A stretch of DNA of 64,000 bases from JAGLTZ01 sp964637695 (GTDB lineage: Bacteria; Blakebacterota; Blakebacteria; Blakebacterales; Blakebacteraceae). Every line of letters begins with the position of its first letter. The stretch's first letter is position 1. The stretch spans positions 22,947-86,946 of the forward strand of contig CAZWVF010000003.1 in NCBI GenBank assembly GCA_964637695.1, in the 5' to 3' direction. Positions 35,398 to 44,292 of this stretch are shown in pieces. A program made the position numbers and the translations under genes. The notes under the pieces are model-generated. The model ran no database searches, was not told the DNA's origin, and saw only the letters and a program-made list of their open reading frames with translations.

Positions 35398-37515
35398 ATG
35401 TTGAAAGGAATGCTGATTCTCAGTACAGCCGTAGTAGTGCTGGGTGCCTATTCCGTGCCATCAACGGCTCCGCAGGTGCAACCGGACAATCCCCTGTTCG
35501 GCGAATTCAATACTCCATTCGAGGTGCCTCCCTTCGATCTCATCAGGGAGGAACACTTCCTCCCGGCATTCAAAGAGGGGATAGAGAGAGAGCGGGAAGA
35601 GGTCAAAGCGATTACTGCGAACAGTGAAGCCCCGACTTTCGCCAATACGATCGAAGCCCTCGAATACAGTGGGGCGTTTCTGACCCGCGTTGACAACATC
35701 TTCAGCAATCTGACATCGGCCCAGACCAATGATGAGCTGCAGGAGATCGCCCGCGAGGTGACACCACTGCTCTCAAAACACTCGGATGACATTCTCCTCG
35801 ATCCCGGATTATTCATGCGCGTCAAGAGTGTCTTTGATCAGAAAGATACCCTCAATCTGTCACCGGAGCAGGAGCGATTGCTGGACATGTACTACAAACG
35901 GTTTGTACGCGGCGGGGCGAATCTGGGTGAGGCTGAAAAGGCCAGGATGAGAGAGATCAACGAAGAGATCTCCATGCTCACTCTCGAGTTCGGCGAACAC
36001 GTTCTGGAAGAGAACAACAAATTCAAAATGGTCCTGGATAACAGGGCCGATCTGGCCGGTCTGCCCGATGCTGTCATTTCTGCTGCAGCCGAAGCCGCAG
36101 CCGACCGAGGGCATGACGGAAAGTGGGTCTTCACGATACACAAGCCGAGCCTGATACCCTTCCTGCAGTTCTCAGAACGCCGCGACCTGCGTGAGATCAT
36201 GTTCAAGGCCTATATATCCAAGGGAGCTAACGGTGACGAACTGGATAACAGGTCGGTTCTCTCGCGTATTGCCGCTCTCAGAGTTGAGAGGGCCAATCTG
36301 CTCGGCTATCCGACCCACGCTGATTACGTGCTGGATGAGAACATGGCGAAGGTACCCGGCAATGTATACGACCTGCTGAATCAGCTCTGGGTACCGGCAC
36401 TGGCCATGGCTCAGCGGGAAGCACGGGACATGCAGGCGATGATCGATGTTGAGGGCATGGATTTCAACCTGGAGGCATGGGACTGGTGGTACTATGCCGA
36501 GAAGATCAAGAAGGAACGCTACGATCTGGATGACGAGCAGCTGAGGCCTTACTTCATGCTCGACAACGTACGGAACGGAGCTTTCGACCTGGCCGGCAGA
36601 CTGTTCGGGATCACCTTCGAAGAGATCGTGGACATACCGAAATACCACGAAGAGGCAAGGGCTTTCGAGGTCAGGAATGCAGACGGGAGCCACCTCGGTG
36701 TTCTCTACACCGACTACTTCCCACGGACCGGCAAGCGGAGCGGAGCGTGGATGAACTCCTTCCGTAAACAGATGAAGATTAATGGCCGCAACGTCACCCC
36801 CGTTATCATCAACTGCGGCAATTTCTCCCGGCCGACAGGTGATAAACCCACTCTGATCAGCCTGGAGGAGGCCCTTACTCTCTTCCACGAATTCGGTCAT
36901 GCCCTTCACGGTCTGCTTTCAGACTGCACCTATCCGTCACTGTCGGGTACCGCGGTGCCGAGGGACTTCGTCGAGTTACCCTCACAGATCATGGAGAACT
37001 GGGCGACCGAACCGGAAGTGATGAAGTCGTACGCCAGGCATTACCTGACGGGAGAACCGATCCCCGATGAACTGATCGAGAAGATCAGGAATGCCAGCCT
37101 CTTCAACCAGGGATTCGCCACCGTCGAGTACCTGGCGGCATCCTTCCTCGACATGGACTGGCACACCCTGACAGAAGCGGTGGAACTGGATGCTGACTCC
37201 TTCGAGAACAGATCGATGGAGAAAATCGGTCTGATTCCCGAGATCGTGGCCCGTTACAAGAGTCCCTTCTTCAACCACATCTTTTCGGGTGGTTACTCCT
37301 CCGGGTACTACAGTTATATCTGGGCGGAAGTGCTCGATGCAGATGCTTTCCAGGCGTTCAAGGAGACCAGCCTGTACGATCAGGAGGTCGCCCGTTCATA
37401 CAGGGAGAACATTCTTTCGAGGGGTGGCACTGAAGATCCGATGACGCTCTACGTACGGTTCCGTGGTGCCGAGCCGAGCATCGATGCTCTCCTGGCCCGG
37501 AAGGGATTCAAGTAG
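35398..37515 (+). CDS. M3-family zinc metallopeptidase (oligopeptidase / peptidyl-dipeptidase), exported
   Basis: A 705-residue thimet-oligopeptidase-type enzyme. The zinc motif HEFGHALHG is at about residue 497, with the third-ligand region following. GGYSSGYYSYIWAEVLDADAF and the C-terminal LYVRFRGAEPSIDALLARKG are family signatures. An N-terminal hydrophobic segment (ILSTAVVVLGAYSV) suggests export to the periplasm. GGGAGGAG precedes the ATG. It would degrade short peptides. Confidence 0.87.
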   Translation: MLKGMLILSTAVVVLGAYSVPSTAPQVQPDNPLFGEFNTPFEVPPFDLIREEHFLPAFKEGIEREREEVKAITANSEAPTFANTIEALEYSGAFLTRVDNIFSNLTSAQTNDELQEIAREVTPLLSKHSDDILLDPGLFMRVKSVFDQKDTLNLSPEQERLLDMYYKRFVRGGANLGEAEKARMREINEEISMLTLEFGEHVLEENNKFKMVLDNRADLAGLPDAVISAAAEAAADRGHDGKWVFTIHKPSLIPFLQFSERRDLREIMFKAYISKGANGDELDNRSVLSRIAALRVERANLLGYPTHADYVLDENMAKVPGNVYDLLNQLWVPALAMAQREARDMQAMIDVEGMDFNLEAWDWWYYAEKIKKERYDLDDEQLRPYFMLDNVRNGAFDLAGRLFGITFEEIVDIPKYHEEARAFEVRNADGSHLGVLYTDYFPRTGKRSGAWMNSFRKQMKINGRNVTPVIINCGNFSRPTGDKPTLISLEEALTLFHEFGHALHGLLSDCTYPSLSGTAVPRDFVELPSQIMENWATEPEVMKSYARHYLTGEPIPDELIEKIRNASLFNQGFATVEYLAASFLDMDWHTLTEAVELDADSFENRSMEKIGLIPEIVARYKSPFFNHIFSGGYSSGYYSYIWAEVLDADAFQAFKETSLYDQEVARSYRENILSRGGTEDPMTLYVRFRGAEPSIDALLARKGFK

Positions 37516-37542
37516 GGTAGGTAAGTGTAATTACGGAAAGGA

Positions 37543-37872
37543 TCACCTGGCCTGGTATCGGTCTGCCTGATCGAAGAAGATTACTGCTCTGTACCCGGCG
37601 CCGACCACGGCACCGTGGACAGCTCCAGCTGGGATATAAAAAGAATCACCCTCTCTGTACGTATTCTCCACGCCGTCCACCGTGAGTCTGAGTTCGCCGG
37701 CAACTACCAGTTCCCACTGAGAGGCATGACTGTGTTCGGGAACTACCGTCTCATCTTCGAATCGAACGAAAGCCGTCTGGTGGTCTTCACCCTGCAGCAG
37801 ATGTCCCGAAACACCTTCGAAAGGAATATCGAGCTCAGGCAGTCTTGTTATGAATTCAGGAAAGTCATCCAT
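37543..37872 (-). CDS. small cupin-domain protein
   Basis: A 109-residue single cupin barrel with the metal-binding motif PEHSHASQWELVVAGEL and the second motif GDSFYIPAGAVHGAVV, which supply the His/Glu/His ligands. It lies 20 nt downstream of the padR gene with GGAAA before its ATG, so the two are likely one operon. Small cupins act as enzymes or as small-molecule sensors; neither can be chosen here. Confidence 0.8.
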   Translation of the reverse strand: MDDFPEFITRLPELDIPFEGVSGHLLQGEDHQTAFVRFEDETVVPEHSHASQWELVVAGELRLTVDGVENTYREGDSFYIPAGAVHGAVVGAGYRAVIFFDQADRYQAR

Positions 37873-37892
37873 TTCGATTTCCTTTCAACCCG

Positions 37893-38225
37893 CTACAGTT
37901 TTCCCAGAAGGGGTTCCAGGCCGGTCCACATTCTCCGGAGGGCATCGCGGGTCTCGTTCAGAGCCTCAAAACCCTCAGGTTCGACCCGGTAGTATCTGCG
38001 GGCCATTCCGCTGCGCGGTGCCGGATTAGCGCTTTTCACAGAGGAGAGGAGCCCCTTGCTTTCGAGACGGTCGAGAGTAGTATAAACAGCCCCCCTCGAA
38101 ACTGCACGGCCGGTCTGGCCCTCGATTTCCCGGCGGATCGCGACTCCATAAGCCTCTGATTCGAGGCGGAGAACGGCCAGCATGACCAGCTGTTCAAATT
38201 CACCCAGTCCTGCAGTATTACCCAT
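37893..38225 (-). CDS. PadR-family transcriptional regulator
   Basis: The 110-residue protein has the PadR winged helix (FEQLVMLAVLRLESEAYGVAIRREI is the span; GAVYTTLDRLESKGLL is the wing and recognition region). It lacks the long C-terminal helix domain, so it is a short subfamily-2 type. In Acidobacteria-like genomes such regulators often control FtsX-type permeases, and a decayed one lies at 43615-44243. A TACA...TGTA pair just upstream of the gene could be its own site, but this is weak. Confidence 0.82.
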   Translation of the reverse strand: MGNTAGLGEFEQLVMLAVLRLESEAYGVAIRREIEGQTGRAVSRGAVYTTLDRLESKGLLSSVKSANPAPRSGMARRYYRVEPEGFEALNETRDALRRMWTGLEPLLGKL

Positions 38226-38339
38226 GGAATCCCTCTTCAGGAAGTTTCAGGATGTCTACAATGTATACGTCCTGTATGTCAATATGTTGCGCTGCAGCCT
38301 GCTATTTAAACGAGATATCCTGAATAAGATTTGCACCTT

Positions 38340-41078
38340 TCAGGTAGTATCGGGTAGTGCACTCCAGAAACCGGGGGTGCCGCCGACTCCGGTTGCATGT
38401 GGTCCTTGAAATAATGCAGAGTTAAACAGTACTCGAAATGTGCCGAAGGGCTGGCCTCTCCACTGCGGCTTGAATCCGATTAGTACAACATGCCCATTAC
38501 CGTGTTTTACATCCAGGGCAGCTGCATACCCGTTAAGGTGCTCCTCTCCCAGTAAGAAACCCGAAAGCAGGGGGGAACCCGACTGTTGATATTTGGCCAG
38601 GGCAGTACCTGTAAAGCCTTCTGTTGTATTGAACACCGGGCTCTGGCTGAAAAATATCTTTGCCTTCGAAGGCATGCCGGCCATCACTGGATGAGCTGGA
38701 TCGACAGTCACTTCAAGTATCGATCCGCCTGCGGAAAACGCGTCTCGAGCGAGCCCTCTGGTCACGTCTTTTACAGGAAGATTGAGTTCATCGATCGCGA
38801 ACCTGCTGCTGCCGTTCATACATACGAGCGTACCGCCAGAGCGGATGAAAGCATCCAGGGCGCGTATACCCTCCTGGCCGATTCCGCCCTCATATTGTAC
38901 CGGCACCGAACCTTTTCCGTATCCATTCATGATCGTACGCGAACCGAAATCGGCGAATATGATGACATCGTAATATTCCCGGAGATCACCACTGCGGAGA
39001 TTGGAATTCCGGATACTGCTGAAATCGAAATCGTATTGTTCGAGCAGCCATCTGGTCCAACCCTCGTCCATGCTGGGTGACCAGGGACGGTAGAGACCGA
39101 TTCGCGGTTTCGTCATGACCAGACCAGAAGTTTGTGTGCGCTCAGCTCTCAGTTGCAGGGACTCGACCATCTCGTCGACCAGCTGCCGATTCAATCCAGT
39201 GATTATAAATCGACCTTCCGAACCGGGTTCCGTTTCATCAGCCTCCCCTGGTACGAACCTCACTGCCCCCCCTTCACGCCAGGCGATGTTGACTGCACGA
39301 AATGCGTTATTCTGTGAAGCATCGACAGAGACAGCCGATCCGGAGCCCGTCAACCTGCCTGCAGGTGGCAGGATTCCAGCCGCAACGGTATCAGTATCGA
39401 ATCCAGGACCCGGCACACTGTCGAATGGAGAGACATCGATTCCCGGATCGCCTTTACCACCTCTCGCTGACATCCAGTCCAATCCTTCACCTTCAACAAC
39501 TCTCATCGAATTCAGAACATCATCATTGAGGGGTTCAGATGCCTCTACTACCCGGACATCGAACTGATAGGGCAGGGTCCAGCCCGAAACATCGTACGGT
39601 CTCTTGGGGGGGCCGCCTGAATACTCCCGCAGGTCAGGATATACCTGGACTTCCATTAGAGTTCTTGCCAGCTCGCCATACTCCTGATTCATCGGAATCA
39701 CCCAGGTGCCGGCCGGATACCTGATCCCTTCAGAAACAACTTCACTGCCCAGTTGGCAGACCCTGATGCCGTTGAATGCCAGGCGGCGCAGGAGTTCCAC
39801 CGGTGCAACTGGATCGCGCTGGTCCTGGAGAATGAAATACGCATAAGGCGGCTCTTCGGAGTATTTACGGATCGCATCCCTGCCTGCCTGATAACGGTTG
39901 TAGAGCAGGTCGAACTTATACTTGGCTGCAAAGTCAAGCACAGCCGTCGAAGCTGTCACCATATATTCGACAGCGTCCCGGAGCCTCCACCAGCCTCCCG
40001 GCCAGGGGCTCGAATACAATGACTCCGGTTGTTGCCCGCTGCTGCCGCCCGGCAGTTCGGAAGGGCTGTAAAAGCGCGGTGTTGCGTATCTGAACAGGGC
40101 AGTTTCAGTCCAGAATGCCGCTACGTTCTGCAGCATCGGCAGATAATCGATGTATCCGGGGTACCAGGCGTCGAAAGGTGCCATATGGGTTGCCCCGACC
40201 TGTCCTCTTTCCTCCAGTGCCTGCGCCATCAGCATCCCGATGGTGTTGACGGTGCGTGCCATCAGCGGATGGACCCTGTTTCCGACCGGATCATCGAATG
40301 GGGGCAGCCAGATCCTGCTGGGGAAGGGAGCTGTCTGATGGTGAACATAGATGATCTGAGGTTCCCAATACCGCCATGTCCTGCCTATGACCCGGGATTC
40401 GATCATATTGAGCATGTAGGAATCACGGTTGTTATCGTGACCGACGTACTTCTGATAGAGCTGCGGCATTGACGAGGTTTCGTAAGGAGTGCCCAGATTC
40501 GATTCGTACCATTCTACAACCATGGTCTGGCCATCAGGATTAAGCGTTGGCCACAGCATGAAGATCACATTCTCCAGGATGGCCTCGATCTCATCGTCAT
40601 CTTTGGATGACAATAGATCGTAGGCAAGCTGGATAGTGTGCTGGTGGGATGCGACCTCGGATGCGTGAACGGCTCCGTCTATATGGACTATCGCCCTGCC
40701 TTCCATGGCGAGCTGTCCGGCTTCCTCATCAGTCAAATCATAAGGATGGGCCAGACGAAGTGATATCTTCCGATATCGCTCGACGTCAGCGAGATTTTCA
40801 GCTGAAGAAATCAGTGCCAGATAGAATGGACGACCCTCCGAAGTCCTGCCGACATCCACCAGCTGCAGCATGTCAGTGGCAGCATCAAGCCGTTTGAAAT
40901 AGGCGATCGACTCTTCATAAGTAGCCATTTCGAAATCAGCGCCAACCTGGAAGCCCAGTACCGATTCAGGTGTGGGAATGACCGAGGATTGTCCGAGAAT
41001 GACCGAATTCCACGAAAAAGATGCCAGCAGGAGGATCGCAGCAGGAGGCACGGTTCTCCGAAACAGTGTTTTCTCCAT
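38340..41078 (-). CDS. secreted M14-family zinc carboxypeptidase with C-terminal GATase1-like domain
   Basis: The 912-residue protein has a signal peptide (ILLLASFSWNSVILGQ), then an M14 peptidase domain with the zinc-binding HIDGAVHASEVAS, the substrate-side NNRDSYMLNMIES region and HHQTAPFPSRIW. The last 250 residues resemble a class-I glutamine-amidotransferase-like fold (GIRALDAFIRSGGTLVCMNGSSR, then GNGHVVLIGFKPQWRGQPFGTFRVLFN). I start at the ATG at 41078, after GGGCGG; the longer frame begins at 41111. It would trim peptides in the periplasm or outside. Confidence 0.83.
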   Translation of the reverse strand: MEKTLFRRTVPPAAILLLASFSWNSVILGQSSVIPTPESVLGFQVGADFEMATYEESIAYFKRLDAATDMLQLVDVGRTSEGRPFYLALISSAENLADVERYRKISLRLAHPYDLTDEEAGQLAMEGRAIVHIDGAVHASEVASHQHTIQLAYDLLSSKDDDEIEAILENVIFMLWPTLNPDGQTMVVEWYESNLGTPYETSSMPQLYQKYVGHDNNRDSYMLNMIESRVIGRTWRYWEPQIIYVHHQTAPFPSRIWLPPFDDPVGNRVHPLMARTVNTIGMLMAQALEERGQVGATHMAPFDAWYPGYIDYLPMLQNVAAFWTETALFRYATPRFYSPSELPGGSSGQQPESLYSSPWPGGWWRLRDAVEYMVTASTAVLDFAAKYKFDLLYNRYQAGRDAIRKYSEEPPYAYFILQDQRDPVAPVELLRRLAFNGIRVCQLGSEVVSEGIRYPAGTWVIPMNQEYGELARTLMEVQVYPDLREYSGGPPKRPYDVSGWTLPYQFDVRVVEASEPLNDDVLNSMRVVEGEGLDWMSARGGKGDPGIDVSPFDSVPGPGFDTDTVAAGILPPAGRLTGSGSAVSVDASQNNAFRAVNIAWREGGAVRFVPGEADETEPGSEGRFIITGLNRQLVDEMVESLQLRAERTQTSGLVMTKPRIGLYRPWSPSMDEGWTRWLLEQYDFDFSSIRNSNLRSGDLREYYDVIIFADFGSRTIMNGYGKGSVPVQYEGGIGQEGIRALDAFIRSGGTLVCMNGSSRFAIDELNLPVKDVTRGLARDAFSAGGSILEVTVDPAHPVMAGMPSKAKIFFSQSPVFNTTEGFTGTALAKYQQSGSPLLSGFLLGEEHLNGYAAALDVKHGNGHVVLIGFKPQWRGQPFGTFRVLFNSALFQGPHATGVGGTPGFWSALPDTT

Positions 41079-41469
41079 TAAATACCGCCCTTTATGTGGT
41101 CTCTGACCCATGACTGCAAAAGAATGTAATATAGTACTCTATCACAACGGGCCGGATTTACACGAGACATATATGGGAACAGATCCTTCTGTTCACGGCA
41201 TTCTCAATGAATCTGATTGGGGCAGGCCGGCAGAATGCGCCTCGGTCAATTGCCCAACTGCTCCCGTTAACAGCCGCTGAAAATCGGAACAGGTTGATGA
41301 CAGGACGATTCTGGCACTCCAGGTTATTTGAATCTGTTACATTACCTTATGAAGATTCTGGATCTGACAGCCGGTTCCAAGAATGAAAATCACATTCGGT
41401 TCCTTACCCTGACAGCCAGGATACATCTTTTCAATACGATGCTTGAATTCTGGAAGAAAAATTTCTGAC
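41079..41469. other. intergenic region between divergent M14 peptidase and methyltransferase genes
   Basis: About 390 bases with no convincing gene. The region must hold both divergent promoters, but I find no hexamer pair close to consensus on either strand. Confidence 0.4.
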
Positions 41470-42096
41470 ATGGATGACTCCTATTCCCGGTTCGCCCGGT
41501 ACTACGATCCCATAATAGGGAAGGTCAACCGAAAGCTCAGATCCATAGGATTGAGAATCCTGCCTCCCCGACCGGGGATGCACGTTCTCGATGTTGGATG
41601 TGGTACCGGGCTGCTGCTTGAAGAATATCAGGAAGCAGGATGCCTGGTCACCGGTCTCGACTCATCACCGGCGATGCTGGGGATTGCCGATAGACGGTTG
41701 GGCGACACAGCTGATCTTCTACTGGGCAGTGCTGCTGAAATGCCCTATGCAGAGGACACTTTCGACCTTATTACAGCCTCCCTGATCCTGCACGAACTGG
41801 CTCCAGAGGTACGGATCGCGGTGCTTGGCGAAATGAGTAGAGTGCTCAGGCAGGATGGACGCATTCTGATTACAGACTACCATCCCGGCCCTGTCAAACC
41901 GCTGAGAGGTTGGATGACAAAGATCGGCATCACAGTTGCGGAAACCATTGCCGGTGGTGAGCACCACAGGAACTATCGCCATTTTATGGCCAGTGGCGGT
42001 ATATACCCCCTCCTGGATGAACACCGGCTTTCAATTGAGGCACAGAAGATAGTCGGAGGAGATACAATAGGATTGTATGTCCTGGCAACCTCTTAG
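41470..42096 (+). CDS. class I SAM-dependent methyltransferase
   Basis: The 208-residue protein starts YSRFARYYDPIIGKVNR, as in UbiE/arsenite-type methyltransferases, and has the SAM-binding motif VLDVGCGTGLLLEEY, the acidic loop GLDSSPAML and a post-I motif GSAAEMPYAEDTFDLITASL. I prefer the ATG at 41470, 12 nt after GGAAGA, over the TTG at 41443. The acceptor substrate is unknown. It converges with asnA. Confidence 0.82.
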   Translation: MDDSYSRFARYYDPIIGKVNRKLRSIGLRILPPRPGMHVLDVGCGTGLLLEEYQEAGCLVTGLDSSPAMLGIADRRLGDTADLLLGSAAEMPYAEDTFDLITASLILHELAPEVRIAVLGEMSRVLRQDGRILITDYHPGPVKPLRGWMTKIGITVAETIAGGEHHRNYRHFMASGGIYPLLDEHRLSIEAQKIVGGDTIGLYVLATS

Positions 42097-42188
42097 GCGG
42101 ATTTACTCGACCGGCATCTCAGGCATTCCCTGAAGGGCGCTGGTGGATCGCACCGATTGAAGCCTTCAAATCAGATTACCAGTCGTGC

Positions 42189-43325
42189 CTATTCCAGCAC
42201 ATGAATGTTCCGGGGCTCGCAGATATCCTTGAGAGCCCTGGGCCAGACAGTTACGCTCACCTCACCCAGATGGGCGGTACGGAGCAGGTACATGTAGGTT
42301 CGTGACTGACCGATGCCGCCACCAATGCTCAGCGGTATCTCATCATTCAGAATCGCCTGGTGGTAGGGCAGCTGCAGGAAGTCTTCCTGTCCCGACAGCT
42401 TCAACTGGACCTTCAGCGTGTCCCTGGTGACGCGAATGCCCATTGAAGTAAGTTCGTGCCGACGCCGTGTTACCGGATTCCAGACCAGGATGTCACCGTT
42501 GAGGCCGTGGCACACTTCACCTTTATAATCCACGGTCTCGGTTACCCAGTCGTCGTAGTCAGCGGCACGCATTTCATGCGGATAACCGTCTTTCAGCACC
42601 CAGCCGATCCCGATGATGAAAATGGCGGGCGCAACTTCCGTGATCATTTTCGTCTCGCGCTGCTTTCTGGGCAGGTCGGGGTAGCGGTCCAGAATCTCCT
42701 CGGCATGAAAGAACTGGAGTTCCTCAGGGAAGTCGGGATACATGTCGGTCCGCAGTGCCGGAAACTGCTCCTGGGCGGACTTACCGGCGCCGTAGAGGAC
42801 CTTCCATATCTTCCGGACCACATCCTTGAGGAAGTCGAGGTTACGATGCTCCTCGGTAATCGCCATCTCCCAGTCCCACTGGTCAACGTATGCGGAGTGG
42901 TCGTGGTCCAGAAAATAATCCTTCCTCACGGCCTTCATGTCGGTGCAGATACCTTCACCAACAGCGCAATCGAACTGCTTGAGCGCCATACGCTTCCACT
43001 TTGTTGCTGCCTGTACAACCTGCGCCTGAATCGGTGATTCAAGGCCGAGACCGCAGGGGAACTCAACCGGTGTTCTCGATCCGTCACGGTCGAGATAGTC
43101 ATTTACTCCGCTGTCACGATCCACGATAAGAGGAACCTGAACCATGTGCAGATTCAGTTCCCTGCACAGGTTCTCCTCAATGTAGTTCTTCATCGTAAAG
43201 AGAGCCTGCATGCGCTCAAGCGGTGTCTGCAGGGGCTCATAATCGTCGGGTAATATCCTAGCCACTTCCGGATAGGTGCTGATTCCTGGTCCAGCTAGAT
43301 CTGCTGTCTTGTCTGTGTTTGCCAT
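42189..43325 (-). CDS. asnA: aspartate--ammonia ligase
   Basis: AsnA makes asparagine from aspartate, ammonia and ATP; it has a class-II tRNA-synthetase-like fold. Signatures include VPLIVDRDSGVNDYLDRDGSRTPV (two short segments of it), YFLDHDHSAYVDQWDWE, and the ATP-site GGGIGQSRTYMYLL. The ATG at 43325 follows AAAGGAG at ideal spacing and gives 378 residues, somewhat longer than the E. coli enzyme (330); the open frame upstream to 43580 is not coding-like. Confidence 0.9.
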   Translation of the reverse strand: MANTDKTADLAGPGISTYPEVARILPDDYEPLQTPLERMQALFTMKNYIEENLCRELNLHMVQVPLIVDRDSGVNDYLDRDGSRTPVEFPCGLGLESPIQAQVVQAATKWKRMALKQFDCAVGEGICTDMKAVRKDYFLDHDHSAYVDQWDWEMAITEEHRNLDFLKDVVRKIWKVLYGAGKSAQEQFPALRTDMYPDFPEELQFFHAEEILDRYPDLPRKQRETKMITEVAPAIFIIGIGWVLKDGYPHEMRAADYDDWVTETVDYKGEVCHGLNGDILVWNPVTRRRHELTSMGIRVTRDTLKVQLKLSGQEDFLQLPYHQAILNDEIPLSIGGGIGQSRTYMYLLRTAHLGEVSVTVWPRALKDICEPRNIHVLE

Positions 43326-43364
43326 CAATGAATCTCCTTTGAACTGCTCCTGCTCTCTTTTCAG

Positions 43365-43389
43365 GGGCGGGATGAATTCAGTCCCGCCC
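43365..43389. promoter_or_regulatory. strong GC hairpin in the asnA leader
   Basis: GGGCGGGA (43365-43372) and TCCCGCCC (43382-43389) form a perfect 8-bp stem with a 9-nt loop, about 40 nt ahead of the asnA start. There is no T-tract, so it is more likely an mRNA leader structure than a terminator. Confidence 0.4.
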
Positions 43390-43614
43390 GGGTAATGATG
43401 TCCCCGCGATCGGAAAGCCTGTTGCCCTCCGACATCAGGGTGAACCCGAAAGGAATCGGGCAAAAATATCACGGCCAGGGAGAGAAGATCTTCTTCCAGA
43501 GGAATGAACGCGTATACATGAACGGAAATATATCGGGGGCTGCGGTTTTGTCCATCCCCATAAGCGACCGGAGATGGCACAATAACGCAATCGGACGAAC
43601 GGCCGTAATTTCAG

Positions 43615-44243
43615 CTATTCCAATCTCAGGCATTCCAGGGGATCGAGCCGCGATGCGCGGATTGCCGGGAGAAGAGTTGAGATCCCGGCAATCAGCAGTA
43701 TCAGGGTGGTTACTGAAATCAGTGTGATCGGATCAAATGGTGATATCTCATAGAGCTGGCTTCTGATAGTTTCCACCAGCAGCAGTGCAATCAGCAATCC
43801 CGTCGCTGTTCCGAATAACGCCAGTCTTAAACCCTGTTTCAGTATCATCTGGATCAGGCTATTGCCCGATGCACCACAGGCCATTCTGACACCGATCTCA
43901 CGGATTCTCTCACCGACCATCTGAGACATGACTCCATAGATACCGAGAGAGGCCAGGGTGACGGCAAAAACAGCAAAGAGAACAAGCAGTAACATAGTTG
44001 TTTTCCGGTCGCCGATCGAAGCTGCAATAAGATCCTCCATCACCGCAATATTCGCGACAGGTTGATTCTGATCCATGGAAAGCACAGTTCCCCGTAAGGC
44101 AGAAACAAATTCAAGGGGATCCGATTCCGTGCGATGGAACCTCCTCAGATTCTTGTTTTCCCTACAATGTCTATGAAAAAAGGGAACAGGAAGTTACATA
44201 TTTCCCTGCAATGTACTGGAATAATATTTCTGCGGGATCAGTC
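43615..44243 (-). pseudogene. remnant of an FtsX/MacB-type ABC permease (acidobacterial orphan-permease type)
   Basis: The intact part (43615-44085, 156 aa) is the C-terminal end of a permease: DQNQPVANIAVMEDLIAASI, then membrane helices with LASLGIYGVMSQMVGERIREIGVRMACGAS and the ending AIRASRLDPLECLRLE. Upstream the same frame continues as RTESDPLEFVSALRGTVLS and, further, YYSSTLQGNM, but is broken by stop codons and an apparent insertion. The N-terminal two thirds are missing, replaced by the divergent gene at 44293. It is a decayed fragment with no function expected. Confidence 0.75.
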
Positions 44244-44292
44244 ACTGAAGCTTCTGGGTTTCGACAGTTGAGTTGGAGTAGGATACCTGATA

